Source: an uncultured Clostridium sp.
Lineage (GTDB): Bacteria > Bacillota > Clostridia > TANB77 > CAG-508
DNA: 64,000 bases
Direction of reading: 5' to 3'
Assembly (NCBI GenBank): GCA_947570695.1
Contig: CANOVB010000001.1
Coordinates: 202,553-266,552, forward strand
Shown here one piece after another: positions 19,398 to 29,220 of the stretch (position 1 is its first letter; the number at the start of each line of letters is the position of its first letter). Below the pieces are notes generated by a model. That model searched no databases, was not told the origin of the DNA, and saw only the letters and a list, made by a program, of their open reading frames with translations. Made by a program: the position numbers and the translations under genes.

Positions 19398-20177
19398 ATG
19401 GGAGTAAAAGTTAAATGCGAATTAGTTAAAAAAGAAAAACTTATAGAGGGAATTTATAAATTTTCTGTAAAAGCACCAGAAATTGCAAGAACTGCTAAAC
19501 CAGGTCAATTTTTAGAAATTAAAGTTTCTGAAACAGGAGAACCTTATTTAAGAAGACCTATTAGTATTTATAATATTGATGGAGATATTGTAGAATTTAT
19601 TTTTCAAGTAAAAGGAAAAGGAACAGAACTTCTTTCTAAAGTAGAAGAGGGAAAATTAATTGATATAATGGGACCTCTTGGAAATGGAAGTTTTAAGGTA
19701 CAAGAATATAATAATGTTGCAATTATTGGTGGTGGAATTGGCACATATCCATTATATGAGCTTACAAAACAATTAAAAGGAAAAACAAATTTAAACGTTT
19801 ATTTAGGTTTTAGAGATAAATCTTTAGTTACATGTGAAAAAGAATTTGAAGCAATAGGTTTAAATAAATTGGTTGTTACAACTGATGATGGAAGTTATAA
19901 AGAAAAGGGTTTTGCGATTGATTTTATGAAAAAAGATATTGAAGAACATAAAGTAGATATGATATTTGCTTGTGGACCACTTCCAATGCTTAAAGCAGTA
20001 AGAAATTATGCAATAGAAAATGATATTCCATGTCAAATATCTTTAGAAGAAAGAATGGGGTGCGGAATAGGTGCATGTTTAGGTTGTGCTGTAAAAGTTG
20101 TGTCTGGTAGTGAGCCTAGATTTGGACATGTTTGTAAAGAAGGACCAGTATTTAATGCTAAAGATGTTGAAATTTAA
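19398..20177 (+). CDS. pyrK: dihydroorotate dehydrogenase B electron-transfer subunit
   Basis: PyrK carries FAD and a 2Fe-2S cluster and passes electrons from PyrD to NAD+. The FAD-binding motif is RRPISIY near residue 54. The nucleotide-binding part has IIGGGIGTYPLYEL. The cluster cysteines are in ERMGCGIGACLGCAVKV and HVCKEGPVF. About 260 residues. The start is placed at 19398, after GGGAGG; an upstream in-frame ATG at 19362 lacks such a site. pyrD follows after 76 bases. Confidence 0.95.
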   Translation: MGVKVKCELVKKEKLIEGIYKFSVKAPEIARTAKPGQFLEIKVSETGEPYLRRPISIYNIDGDIVEFIFQVKGKGTELLSKVEEGKLIDIMGPLGNGSFKVQEYNNVAIIGGGIGTYPLYELTKQLKGKTNLNVYLGFRDKSLVTCEKEFEAIGLNKLVVTTDDGSYKEKGFAIDFMKKDIEEHKVDMIFACGPLPMLKAVRNYAIENDIPCQISLEERMGCGIGACLGCAVKVVSGSEPRFGHVCKEGPVFNAKDVEI

Positions 20178-20253
20178 TAATAATAAACAGAAATAACATT
20201 AAAAAAATAAAAATTATTCTTGAAAAATTGAATAGTAGAATATAGGAGGAAAT

Positions 20254-21165
20254 ATGAATACAGAAGTAGATTTATGTGGAATTAAAATGAAAAATCCAGT
20301 AACTGTTGCATCAGGAACTTTTGGATATGGAAGAGAATATTCAGAATATATAGACTTAAATAAATTGGGCGGAATAATAACAAAAGGGACTTCTTTAAAA
20401 TTAAGACCTGGAAATAAACCACCTAGAATTTGTGAAGTACCAGGTGGAATGTTAAATAGTATAGGACTTCAGAATCCAGGTGTTGAATATTTTGCGGAAA
20501 ATGATTTACCTTGGCTTAGAGAATTTGATACTAAAATAATTGTAAATGCTTGCGGAAGTACTATTGAAGATTATGTAGAATTATGTAAGATTTTAAATAA
20601 ATTAGATATTGATGGTGTTGAACTTAATCTTTCTTGTCCAAATGTTAAGGCAGGTTGTTTAGCATTTGGAACATCATATGATGGAGTAAAAGAAGTAACT
20701 TCTAAGGTTAGAAAAGTATTAACAGATAAACCATTAATAGTAAAACTAACGCCAAATGTAACTGACATTACACTTCCAGCTAAAGGAGCAGAAGATGCTG
20801 GGGCAGATGGAGTTTCAGGAATAAATACATTACTTGGAATGAAAATAGATATAGATAAAAGAAAACCAGTTTTAGCAAATAACACAGGTGGATATTCAGG
20901 ACCTGGAATTAAGGCTGTTGGTGTAAGAATGATATATCAAATGGCACAAGCTATAAATATTCCAATACTAGGAATGGGCGGAATTACAAATGGAGATGAT
21001 GCAATAGAATATATGCTTGCTGGAGCAACTGCTGTATCAATAGGAGCTGGAAATTTTACAGATCCAGAAACAAGTATTAAAACAATAGAAGGCATAGAAA
21101 AATATATGAAAAAACATAATATAGATGATATAAAATCTATTATTGGAACAGTTCAAATGAATTAA
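20254..21165 (+). CDS. pyrD: dihydroorotate dehydrogenase B catalytic subunit
   Basis: The class 1B enzyme oxidises dihydroorotate to orotate. FMN-binding and active-site pieces are VTVASGTFGYGREY, GGIITKGTSL and NLSCPNVKAGC with the catalytic cysteine. Late glycine-rich loops are VGVRMIYQMA and ILGMGGITNGDDA. 303 residues, normal. It pairs with pyrK just upstream. AGGAGG precedes the ATG. Confidence 0.96.
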   Translation: MNTEVDLCGIKMKNPVTVASGTFGYGREYSEYIDLNKLGGIITKGTSLKLRPGNKPPRICEVPGGMLNSIGLQNPGVEYFAENDLPWLREFDTKIIVNACGSTIEDYVELCKILNKLDIDGVELNLSCPNVKAGCLAFGTSYDGVKEVTSKVRKVLTDKPLIVKLTPNVTDITLPAKGAEDAGADGVSGINTLLGMKIDIDKRKPVLANNTGGYSGPGIKAVGVRMIYQMAQAINIPILGMGGITNGDDAIEYMLAGATAVSIGAGNFTDPETSIKTIEGIEKYMKKHNIDDIKSIIGTVQMN

Positions 21166-21179
21166 AAGGTTGTGTAAAA

Positions 21180-21734
21180 ATGGGAAATGAATTAAATACT
21201 GCTGAATTTATATATATGGGAATTTTAATATTAATAGGATTATTTTTTATAGTAGAATTTAATACTTTCATAAAACTAAAAAATAAAATAAAACAATCAA
21301 AATCAAGTATTGAGATATATTTAAATAAAAGATTTGATTTAATTCCTAATTTGGTAGAATGTGTAAAAGCTTATACTATTTATGAAGAGAAAATTTTAAC
21401 AAATATAGTAAATATGAGAAAAGAGTATAATAATCAAGAAAATAAAGATTTTAAAAAGGCAAATATGATTAATATAGAATTTAATAAAATATTAGGTACT
21501 ATAGAAAATAATCCAAATTTAAAATCAAGTGAACAATTTTTAGAACTTCAAAAGAGCTTAAGCAAAATAGAAAATGAGCTTCAAGCAGCAAGAAGATTAT
21601 ATAATGGAGATGTTACTTTATATAATACAAGCATAAGCATTTTTCCTAATAATTTATTTGCAAAATTATTTAAATTTAAAGAAGAGGAATTGTTTGAACT
21701 AGAAGAATATAAAAAGAAGAATATTAAAATTTAG
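21180..21734 (+). CDS. lemA: LemA family protein
   Basis: A 184-residue protein with one N-terminal membrane helix (residues 11-27) and the LemA helical domain. The family hallmark is LNKRFDLIPNLVECVKAY, followed by ELQAARRLYNGDVTLYN and an IFPNNLFAKLF tail. Function is unknown; LemA commonly sits next to membrane-bound DUF3137 or TPM-domain proteins, as here. It begins 14 bases after pyrD. Confidence 0.92.
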   Translation: MGNELNTAEFIYMGILILIGLFFIVEFNTFIKLKNKIKQSKSSIEIYLNKRFDLIPNLVECVKAYTIYEEKILTNIVNMRKEYNNQENKDFKKANMINIEFNKILGTIENNPNLKSSEQFLELQKSLSKIENELQAARRLYNGDVTLYNTSISIFPNNLFAKLFKFKEEELFELEEYKKKNIKI

Positions 21735-21815
21735 ATATTCTAAAAGAAAAAATAAGAATTTCAAAAGACTTATAGAAAATTTAGAAATAAAAAGTACATT
21801 ATATGGAGATTGTAA

Positions 21816-22718
21816 ATGAAAACTTTTGAAGAAATTTATAGTAATATATATAATGCAAGTAAAATAAAACTATATGAATTAAAGAGTAAGAATAATAAAT
21901 TTATAGTAGCAATTTTAGTAATAGAAATAATCATAAATTTAATAGTATATTTTTATCTAGAAAAAATATATATGAGTTTAAGTTTTTCATTATCAGTCTG
22001 TTTATTAGTGTTTTTAGTAGTTAATTATAAGAGAATTTATAGAGATTTTTATAAAAGAAATGTTATAGAAAATTTAGTAAAAGAATATAACAAAGAATTA
22101 AACTTTGATTCTAAAATTGGAATATCAAAATTAGACTATTTAAGTAGTAAGTTTGATAGAAAGTTTGATGAATTTTATTCAGAAGATAGAATTTATGGAA
22201 AATTAAAAAATAATATAAGTATTCAAATTTCGGAAATAGCAACTTTTGCTATTGAAAGTTATATGTCTGGTGGAGAAAGAAGAGAAAATAAAACACAAAC
22301 TTTTAGGGGAATGTATGGTTTTGTAGAACTAGAAAAAAGCATAAAAGGAAATATAATAATTTCAAAAAATAGTAATATAAAAAAATTTGATAAAGATAGA
22401 ATAGAAATTGATTCTGCAGAATTTGAAAAATATTATGATTGTTTTTCAGATAATAAGATTTTAGCAATGCAAATTTTTACATCAGATTTAATTGAAAAAT
22501 ATGTTGATATAGCAAGTATAAATGATTGTCCATTTGAGCTTAAAATTGTAAATAATAAAATTTATTTTAGATATGAATGTGGACAAATGTTTGAACCACC
22601 AACATTTAAAAATGATTTAGATGAAAAAATTATAAGACAATATTATATGTTAATATTTTATCCAATGGAAGTACTAGATAAAACGATTGAGAGTATTTAT
22701 AGCCTACTAGATATATAG
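21816..22718 (+). CDS. DUF3137 domain membrane protein
   Basis: A 300-residue protein with two adjacent membrane helices (about residues 29-72) and a cytosolic DUF3137-type domain. Pieces that fit the family are YMSGGERREN, FRGMYGFVELEK and LAMQIFTSDL. Genes of this family are regular neighbours of LemA. No activity is known. Confidence 0.82.
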   Translation: MKTFEEIYSNIYNASKIKLYELKSKNNKFIVAILVIEIIINLIVYFYLEKIYMSLSFSLSVCLLVFLVVNYKRIYRDFYKRNVIENLVKEYNKELNFDSKIGISKLDYLSSKFDRKFDEFYSEDRIYGKLKNNISIQISEIATFAIESYMSGGERRENKTQTFRGMYGFVELEKSIKGNIIISKNSNIKKFDKDRIEIDSAEFEKYYDCFSDNKILAMQIFTSDLIEKYVDIASINDCPFELKIVNNKIYFRYECGQMFEPPTFKNDLDEKIIRQYYMLIFYPMEVLDKTIESIYSLLDI

Positions 22719-22789
22719 TAGTAAATAAATATTAAAAATAATAATGCTAATAGCAGAGGAAAATAATATAAAGACTTCATCAACATTCC

Positions 22790-22850
22790 ACAGGTGAACA
22801 TTTATTAGATGTAGCAAATGAAATGAGCTACAAACAAGTTATTTCAGAGA
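22790..22850. repeat. dispersed intergenic repeat, partial copy
   Basis: GAACATTTATTAGATGTAGC followed by AAATGAAATGAGCTACAAAC and AAGTTAT matches the copy at about 62580-62626 in nearly every base. The hairpin half of the repeat is absent here. Confidence 0.7.
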
Positions 22851-22997
22851 AAAGGCGAGCTATTTAAATACAGTAGAATGTTTGAAAAAATTAAAAGTGG
22901 CGCTTTTGCTCTTATAAAAATTAATTTATAGGGTGTATAGAATTTTAAAATAAGTATTGCCTTAATATGAAAATTATGTTAATATATTAAATATATT

Positions 22998-23245
22998 TAA
23001 AGACTATGAAAAAGAGGAGTAAAACAAAATCACTATTTTAAGAGAAAAGAAGTCATAGGCTGTAAACTTCTTATAGAAAGATTTGTTTGAATGTAGCTTT
23101 GGAGTCGATATACTGAAAATAACTTTAAGTATATCCGCATAAAAGATGCGTTAAAATCTAAGAGATATTTATTTTTTATAAATAAGTAAGGTGGTACCGT
23201 GAAAGTAAAGCTTTGCCCTTATATGGCAGAGCTTTTTGTTTTTTA
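22998..23245 (+). promoter_or_regulatory. T-box leader of valS
   Basis: The conserved T-box AAGGTGGTACCGTG is at 23188-23201. It is followed by a terminator hairpin: AAAGCTTTGCC (23207-23217) with GGCAGAGCTTT (23225-23235), then a T run. T-box RNAs sense uncharged tRNA and open expression of the downstream synthetase. A GTA near 23096 (GAATGTAGC) is a candidate valine specifier, but I could not draw Stem I with confidence. Confidence 0.88.
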
Positions 23246-23290
23246 GTAATACATAAATTAAAAAGATTATAATTAGGAGGTATTTATTAT

Positions 23291-25972
23291 ATGAGTAATA
23301 CAAAATTAAATGACAAATTTAATCCAAAAGATTTTGAAGACAGGTTATATGAAAAATGGGAGAAAAATGGCAATTTTAAACCATCAGATGATAAAACAAA
23401 AGAGCCTTATTGTATAATGATGCCACCACCAAATGTAACAGGTAAATTGCATATGGGACATGCTTTAGATGATACTATACAAGATATTTTAATTAGATAT
23501 AAAAGAATGAGAAAATATAGAACATTATGGCTTCCAGGAGCTGACCATGCAGCTATTTCAACAGAAATGAAAGTTGTTCAAAAGTTAAAATCAGAAGGAA
23601 AATCAAAGGCAGATTTAGGAAGAGAAAAATTCTTAGAAGAGGCTTGGAATTGGACAAAAGAGTATGGAGGAATTATTCAAGCTCAACAAAGAAAATTAGG
23701 TTGTTCATGTGATTGGGATAGAAATAGATTTACTTTAGATGAAGGAATGTCAGACGCCGTTTTAGAGCAATTTATAAAACTTTATGAAAAAGGATTAATT
23801 TATAAAGGAAAAAGAATGGTAAATTGGTGTACAAGTTGTAATACATCAATTTCTGATGCTGAAGTTGAATATAAAGAAGAAGCATCTCATTTATGGCATA
23901 TTAGATATAAAGTAACAGGAACTGAGAATGATTATATTGAAGTTGCAACAACTAGACCAGAAACAATGCTTGGAGATACAGCAGTTGCAGTTCATCCAAA
24001 AGATGAAAGATATAAGAATTTAGTTGGAAAGACTTGTATACTTCCAATAATGAATAAAGAAATTCCAATAATTGCAGATGAATTTGTTGAAATGGAATTT
24101 GGTACAGGTTGTGTTAAAATAACTCCAGCACATGATATGAATGACTATCAAGCAGGATTACGTCACAATTTGGAAATAATTGAAGTATTTGATGAAAACT
24201 TTAAAATGGGAAATTTAGTACCAGAATATGCTGGAATGGATTTAATAGAAGCAAGAAAAGAAATAGTTAAAGAATTAGAAAGAATAGGCGCATTGGTTAA
24301 AACAGAAGAATATACACATAATGTTGCTAAATGTGAAAGATGCAAAAATACAATAGAACCTAAGATATCTGAGCAATGGTTTGTAAGTATGAAGGATCTA
24401 GCAAAAAGAGCAGCAGATAGTGTAAGAAATGGCGAAACAAAGTTTGTGCCACAAAGGTATGAAAAACAATATTTCCATTGGTTAGATAATATTCAAGATT
24501 GGTGTATTTCACGTCAATTATGGTGGGGACATAGAATTCCAGCATACACATGTGATGAATGTTCACATATAAATGTTTCAAAAACAAAACCAGAAAAATG
24601 TGAAAAATGTGGTAGCACAAAACTTACTCAAGATCCAGATACATTAGATACTTGGTTTAGTTCTGCATTATGGCCTTTTTCAACACTTGGATGGCCAAAT
24701 GAAAATTCAGAAGATTATAAAGATTTTTATCCAACACAAACTTTAGTAACAGGATTTGATATTATAACTTTTTGGATTTCAAGAATGATGACTCAAGGAT
24801 TAGAGTTTACAAACCAAGTTCCATTTAAAGATGTTTTAGTTCATGGTATAGTTAGAGATAATCAAGGAAGAAAGATGTCTAAAACACTAGGAAACGGAAT
24901 TGATCCATTAGAAGTTATAGATAAATATGGAGCAGATAGTTTAAGATTCTCACTACTTTCAGGAACAACAATGGGAAATGATATTAGATTTATGTCTGAA
25001 AAATTAGATCAAGCTTCAAATTTTGCAAATAAAATATGGAATGCTGCAAAATTTATTACTATGAATTTAGCAGATGAACAAAAAGTAAGAGATTTTTGTC
25101 TTGAAGTTTTTGAAAAAAATAAGGCTTATGAACCAGAGCTTTTAAGAATTGAAGATAAATGGATTTTAAATAAATTTGATAAATTAGTGGTAGAAGTAAG
25201 TAAAAATTTAGATAATTATGATTTAGGAATTGCACTTGATAAGATATATAGTTTTGTTTGGAATGAATTTTGCGATTGGTATATAGAAATGGTTAAACCA
25301 AGAATTTATAGTGAAGATGAAGCTACAAAAGTAGCTGTAAGTGATGTTTTAAACCATGTATTTGCATCATCACTAAAATTATTACATCCGTTTATGCCTT
25401 TTATTACAGCAGAAATTTATGAAAATTTAATTTGTTTTGGAACATCAGATTTAATGATGGCAAAATGGCCTGATATAAGAGAAGAGTTTGTTTTTAATAA
25501 AGAAGAAGAAACAATAGAAAAATTGAAAAAAGTAATAGTTGAAATTAGAAATGTTAGAACAAAAATGAATGTTCATCCTTCTAAAAAATCAAAATTATTA
25601 ATAATTTCAAGTGCTTTAGATGATAAAATAAAAGAGGCAGAAGAATTTTTAAGTAAATTAGGGTTTGCAAATGAAATTATAATAGTAAAAAATGAAAATG
25701 AAATTCCACAAAATGCAGTTTCAATAGTTGTAGATGAACTTAAAGTATTTATACCTTTTGAGGAATTAGTTGATATTGAAGAAGAAAGAAAAAGATTAGA
25801 AGGTGAAAAAACAAAATTAGAAGCAGAAGTTACAAGAGGAGAAAAAATGCTTTCAAATCCAGGATTTGTAAATAAAGCACCAGAAGCAAAAGTAAATGAA
25901 GAAAAATCTAAGCTTGAAAATTATAAACAAATGCTTATTAATGTAAAAGAAAGATTAGAAAATTTAAAATAA
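23291..25972 (+). CDS. valS: valyl-tRNA synthetase
   Basis: Charges tRNA-Val. A class I synthetase with the HIGH-type motif PPPNVTGKLHMGHALD near residue 45, the editing-domain motif TTRPETMLGDTAV and the KMSKS motif GRKMSKTLGNGIDP. Zinc-ribbon cysteines lie at CERCKNTIE and CDECSH...CEKCGS. The C-terminal coiled coil starts at EEERKRLEGEKTKLEAE. 893 residues, full length. It is controlled by the T-box just upstream. Confidence 0.97.
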   Translation: MSNTKLNDKFNPKDFEDRLYEKWEKNGNFKPSDDKTKEPYCIMMPPPNVTGKLHMGHALDDTIQDILIRYKRMRKYRTLWLPGADHAAISTEMKVVQKLKSEGKSKADLGREKFLEEAWNWTKEYGGIIQAQQRKLGCSCDWDRNRFTLDEGMSDAVLEQFIKLYEKGLIYKGKRMVNWCTSCNTSISDAEVEYKEEASHLWHIRYKVTGTENDYIEVATTRPETMLGDTAVAVHPKDERYKNLVGKTCILPIMNKEIPIIADEFVEMEFGTGCVKITPAHDMNDYQAGLRHNLEIIEVFDENFKMGNLVPEYAGMDLIEARKEIVKELERIGALVKTEEYTHNVAKCERCKNTIEPKISEQWFVSMKDLAKRAADSVRNGETKFVPQRYEKQYFHWLDNIQDWCISRQLWWGHRIPAYTCDECSHINVSKTKPEKCEKCGSTKLTQDPDTLDTWFSSALWPFSTLGWPNENSEDYKDFYPTQTLVTGFDIITFWISRMMTQGLEFTNQVPFKDVLVHGIVRDNQGRKMSKTLGNGIDPLEVIDKYGADSLRFSLLSGTTMGNDIRFMSEKLDQASNFANKIWNAAKFITMNLADEQKVRDFCLEVFEKNKAYEPELLRIEDKWILNKFDKLVVEVSKNLDNYDLGIALDKIYSFVWNEFCDWYIEMVKPRIYSEDEATKVAVSDVLNHVFASSLKLLHPFMPFITAEIYENLICFGTSDLMMAKWPDIREEFVFNKEEETIEKLKKVIVEIRNVRTKMNVHPSKKSKLLIISSALDDKIKEAEEFLSKLGFANEIIIVKNENEIPQNAVSIVVDELKVFIPFEELVDIEEERKRLEGEKTKLEAEVTRGEKMLSNPGFVNKAPEAKVNEEKSKLENYKQMLINVKERLENLK

Positions 25973-26001
25973 GATTATAGCACAGTTTTTTAGGAGAAAT
26001 A

Positions 26002-27030
26002 ATGATAGTATTATTAATAATATTTACTCTTTTTACTACAAGATTTACCAAAGAAAATGAAAATTATTTATCAAAACAAGATACAAATATAATAAAAGGA
26101 TTTTTCTTATTTTTTGTTTTTGTAGGTCATTCACTTGCATATGTTTCATATAACTACTATCATTTAGATATTTTAGGATTAAAAATAAATGGAAGATTAG
26201 AACAATTAGTAGTTGTAATGTTTCTATTCTATTCAGGTTTTGGTATAATGGAACAGCTAAAACAAAGAAGCAATATATATATTAAAGAAATGCCTAAAAG
26301 AAGAATATTTACAACTTGGTTTAGATTTGCAGTTGCTGTTACAATATTTATGATAGTTTCACAATTTATGAGAAGTAATAATTTTACAATAATAAAATAT
26401 ATAAGAGCATTATTTGGATTAAGCCATTTTGGAAATAGCAACTGGTATATATATTGTATATTAAATTTATATATAATAGCATATTTGTCTTTAAAAACAT
26501 TTAAGAATAAGAATGCAAGAATTATATCGATGTTTATTGGAACAGTAATTTATTGTTTATATACGAAATATATATTTAGAGCACCAAGGATGTGGTATGG
26601 AACTTCATTTTGCTTTGTATTTGGAGTGTCATTTTCTACATATAAAGAAAAAATTGAAGAATTTTTTAAAAATAAAGAATTTATAACATTTATTTTAATT
26701 TTAATATCTTTTTTAATATTATACAAATTAAGAAAAATTAATTTTATATTATATGTTTTACAAACTATTTTCTTTGCTATGTTAGTATTATTAGTTACAA
26801 GAAAGATAAAGATAAAAAACTTTCCACTAGAATGGATGGGAAGAAACTTATTTCCACTTTATATATATCAAAGATTGCCTATGATGGTTTTATGTAATTA
26901 TAGAATTTTAGTTGATTATCCGCATTTATTTTTTATAATATGTTTTGCTTTAACAGTATTGATAACTTTTTTATATAATTTTATAATTAGAAAAACAAAA
27001 TCTTTCTGTACAAAGTATTCAAAAACTTAA
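26002..27030 (+). CDS. acyltransferase family membrane protein
   Basis: A 342-residue protein with about ten membrane segments in the acyltransferase-3 pattern. Near the N-terminus are NIIKGFFLFFVFVGHS, with the catalytic-type histidine, and LFYSGFGIMEQ. Such enzymes acetylate or succinylate cell-surface sugars. The substrate is unknown. It begins 29 bases after valS and may be co-transcribed with it. Gap 27031-27263 holds only AT-rich sequence and a weak repeat fragment (ATAGAAAATGCAGAGTTCTG). Confidence 0.8.
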   Translation: MIVLLIIFTLFTTRFTKENENYLSKQDTNIIKGFFLFFVFVGHSLAYVSYNYYHLDILGLKINGRLEQLVVVMFLFYSGFGIMEQLKQRSNIYIKEMPKRRIFTTWFRFAVAVTIFMIVSQFMRSNNFTIIKYIRALFGLSHFGNSNWYIYCILNLYIIAYLSLKTFKNKNARIISMFIGTVIYCLYTKYIFRAPRMWYGTSFCFVFGVSFSTYKEKIEEFFKNKEFITFILILISFLILYKLRKINFILYVLQTIFFAMLVLLVTRKIKIKNFPLEWMGRNLFPLYIYQRLPMMVLCNYRILVDYPHLFFIICFALTVLITFLYNFIIRKTKSFCTKYSKT

Positions 27031-27263
27031 TTTAATAGAAAATGCAGAGTTCTGTCTTATTAAATTAGAAAAGATTTTATTAATAAAATAAAGGATAATA
27101 GAGTAAAATCTTGAATTGAATAAGTAAGAAAGTATAAATGTATAGAACTAAAAAAGCAGAAATGAAAAAGTATATACAAAAATAAAAGTATGCTATAAAA
27201 TAAGTACATTAAATAAAATTAAGATAAAAATTAGAAATTATAAAAGAGAGTAGGTACAAAAAG

Positions 27264-28331
27264 ATGGGATTATTTGATAGATTTTTAGGTAAAAAAGATG
27301 AACCAAAAGAAATAAGAGATTTAGTAAATTATAGTGAAGACTTAAAAACTGGAGAAAAGGTTTCTGTAAGTGGTTTGTCAAGAAAAGGAGCAATTAAGCA
27401 TAGAGATAATTCACAAACAGAAATAATACTTGGAAAAATTATAAAAGTTCCAGAAGGACATGCTATAATGGTTGATGAAGAAGATTATATAGCATTTGAA
27501 GTGCCTAAAGGTAGAAAAATTACTGAAGATGTTTTACATTCTGTTATAAGCCAATATGATATGGAAAAAGCATCAAGTAGAGTTAGTGGAAAAACTTGTT
27601 ATTTAGGAAGATTAGAAGACACTAGATCTGGAGTAGTATTTGGTAATAAAAGTGTAGCTGTAGAAAATATGGTAAGACAAAGAGTTGAAACCTTAGAAAA
27701 TGAAAGAAAAGAACTTATTCAAGATGAATACCAAAGAAATCAGGCAGCAAGATTAAAAGCAGAAGAAATAGTTGTAGCCCAAAGAGATATGAGAATAAGT
27801 GAAGAACAGGAGAGAATGAACAGAGAAAAAGCTTCTAGACTATCAAATCCAACTTTAATATGTACAGGTAGACAAGAAGTTGATGGGAAAATATGTATGG
27901 ATTATGATGGAGTAGATATGCAAACTGGAGATATTTTAAGACTTAGAAGAGTTGACAAAATATGTAAAAATCAATATGGTCAATACTTATATACAGCTTA
28001 TGTTAGTTCAGTAGAACATGAACATGATGCTAATTTATTTAATGAATTTGGGGAGCCAGAAGGAAGCTTAGTAGCATTTGTTTTACCAGGAAGGCTAGAA
28101 GATTTTGTACAAGCTGGAAGACCAGATCAAATAGGAAGCATATTAAATTTACTATCAAATGGTAAGAATTTGGCAAGACAAGGGAAAATGTCCTATATTG
28201 GTCAAATAGATAAAACCGGAGCAATAAGGAGTGATATAGCGATTGGAAATGCTGTTAAACAATTACAAGACCAATATGCTATGAAACATGCTAGAACTAA
28301 TAAAAATTTTAGCGAGGATGATGGACGTTAA
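27264..28331 (+). CDS. conserved hypothetical protein
   Basis: A soluble 355-residue protein I do not recognise. Residues 30-105 look like a small beta-rich domain. Residues 145-190 are a charged coiled coil (RQRVETLENERKELIQDEYQ). A second beta-rich region at 195-270 contains CMDYDGVDMQTGDILRLRR. There are no membrane segments or catalytic motifs. It precedes comF and the KAP NTPase on the same strand. Confidence 0.6.
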   Translation: MGLFDRFLGKKDEPKEIRDLVNYSEDLKTGEKVSVSGLSRKGAIKHRDNSQTEIILGKIIKVPEGHAIMVDEEDYIAFEVPKGRKITEDVLHSVISQYDMEKASSRVSGKTCYLGRLEDTRSGVVFGNKSVAVENMVRQRVETLENERKELIQDEYQRNQAARLKAEEIVVAQRDMRISEEQERMNREKASRLSNPTLICTGRQEVDGKICMDYDGVDMQTGDILRLRRVDKICKNQYGQYLYTAYVSSVEHEHDANLFNEFGEPEGSLVAFVLPGRLEDFVQAGRPDQIGSILNLLSNGKNLARQGKMSYIGQIDKTGAIRSDIAIGNAVKQLQDQYAMKHARTNKNFSEDDGR

Positions 28332-28369
28332 TATAAAAAATAATATTGGGGGCAAATGAAAGGAGAAAA

Positions 28370-29119
28370 ATGCTTGAATTTGTTCTCAATTTTTTTGAGT
28401 ATATAAAACGAAATACATTTTTAGATATCATTTTTCCACAAACTTGTATAATTTGTGGAAAGTTATATAGAAATTATGTATGTAAAGAGTGTAAAGAAAA
28501 ACTAAATAAATATAAAAAAATAGGAATTATAGATAATAAAAAATTAATTATGGATAAACTAAATATTCATAATATAAATTTTAAGCAGAAGTATTTTTTT
28601 ATATATGGGAAAAAAATATATTGGGAAAAAATGATATATTATTTTGATTACAAAGGGATTATCAGAAAAATAATTTTACAATATAAATTCGGAGGAAAAC
28701 CATATATATCAAACTTTTTTGCAAATGAAATTTTAAAAAATAAAAAAGTTTACGAAATTTTAAAGTTATATGATATAATTATTCCAGTTCCAATGGACAA
28801 AATTAAAAAGAAAAAAAGAGGATATAATCAAACAGAATTAATATCAGAAATAATAGCAAAAACAGGTATTATTTTTAATGGAAATAATGTATTAAAAAAG
28901 ATAAAGTTTACAAAAACACAAAGTACATTAAAAGAAAAGGAAAGAAAAGATAATATAAAAGATGCGTATTTAGTGGTAGAAAAGGAAAAAGTTAAAAACA
29001 AAAAAGTAATTTTATTTGACGATATTTTTACAACTGGAGCTACAGCAAATGAAATATCCAAAATACTAAAAGAAGCTGGAGCAAAAGAAATATTAGTTTT
29101 AGTAATAGCAAAAGATTAA
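28370..29119 (+). CDS. comF: ComF family protein (phosphoribosyltransferase fold)
   Basis: ComF proteins take part in uptake of transforming DNA. The N-terminus has zinc-finger cysteines (CIICGKLY, YVCKECKEK). The C-terminal phosphoribosyltransferase loop is VILFDDIFTTGATANEI, and PVPMDKIKKKKRGYNQTEL is the characteristic ComF stretch. The start is the ATG at 28370 behind AAAGGAG; an in-frame earlier start at 28346 has no such signal. About 249 residues. Confidence 0.88.
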   Translation: MLEFVLNFFEYIKRNTFLDIIFPQTCIICGKLYRNYVCKECKEKLNKYKKIGIIDNKKLIMDKLNIHNINFKQKYFFIYGKKIYWEKMIYYFDYKGIIRKIILQYKFGGKPYISNFFANEILKNKKVYEILKLYDIIIPVPMDKIKKKKRGYNQTELISEIIAKTGIIFNGNNVLKKIKFTKTQSTLKEKERKDNIKDAYLVVEKEKVKNKKVILFDDIFTTGATANEISKILKEAGAKEILVLVIAKD

Positions 29120-29220
29120 AATAAAATTCATTAGTATTAAAATTTTAGAATAAAGAAGATTTTATTATTTCAAAATTTCTAAAATTAAAAATAGAAATGA
29201 AGCAAATATGGGAGGATTAA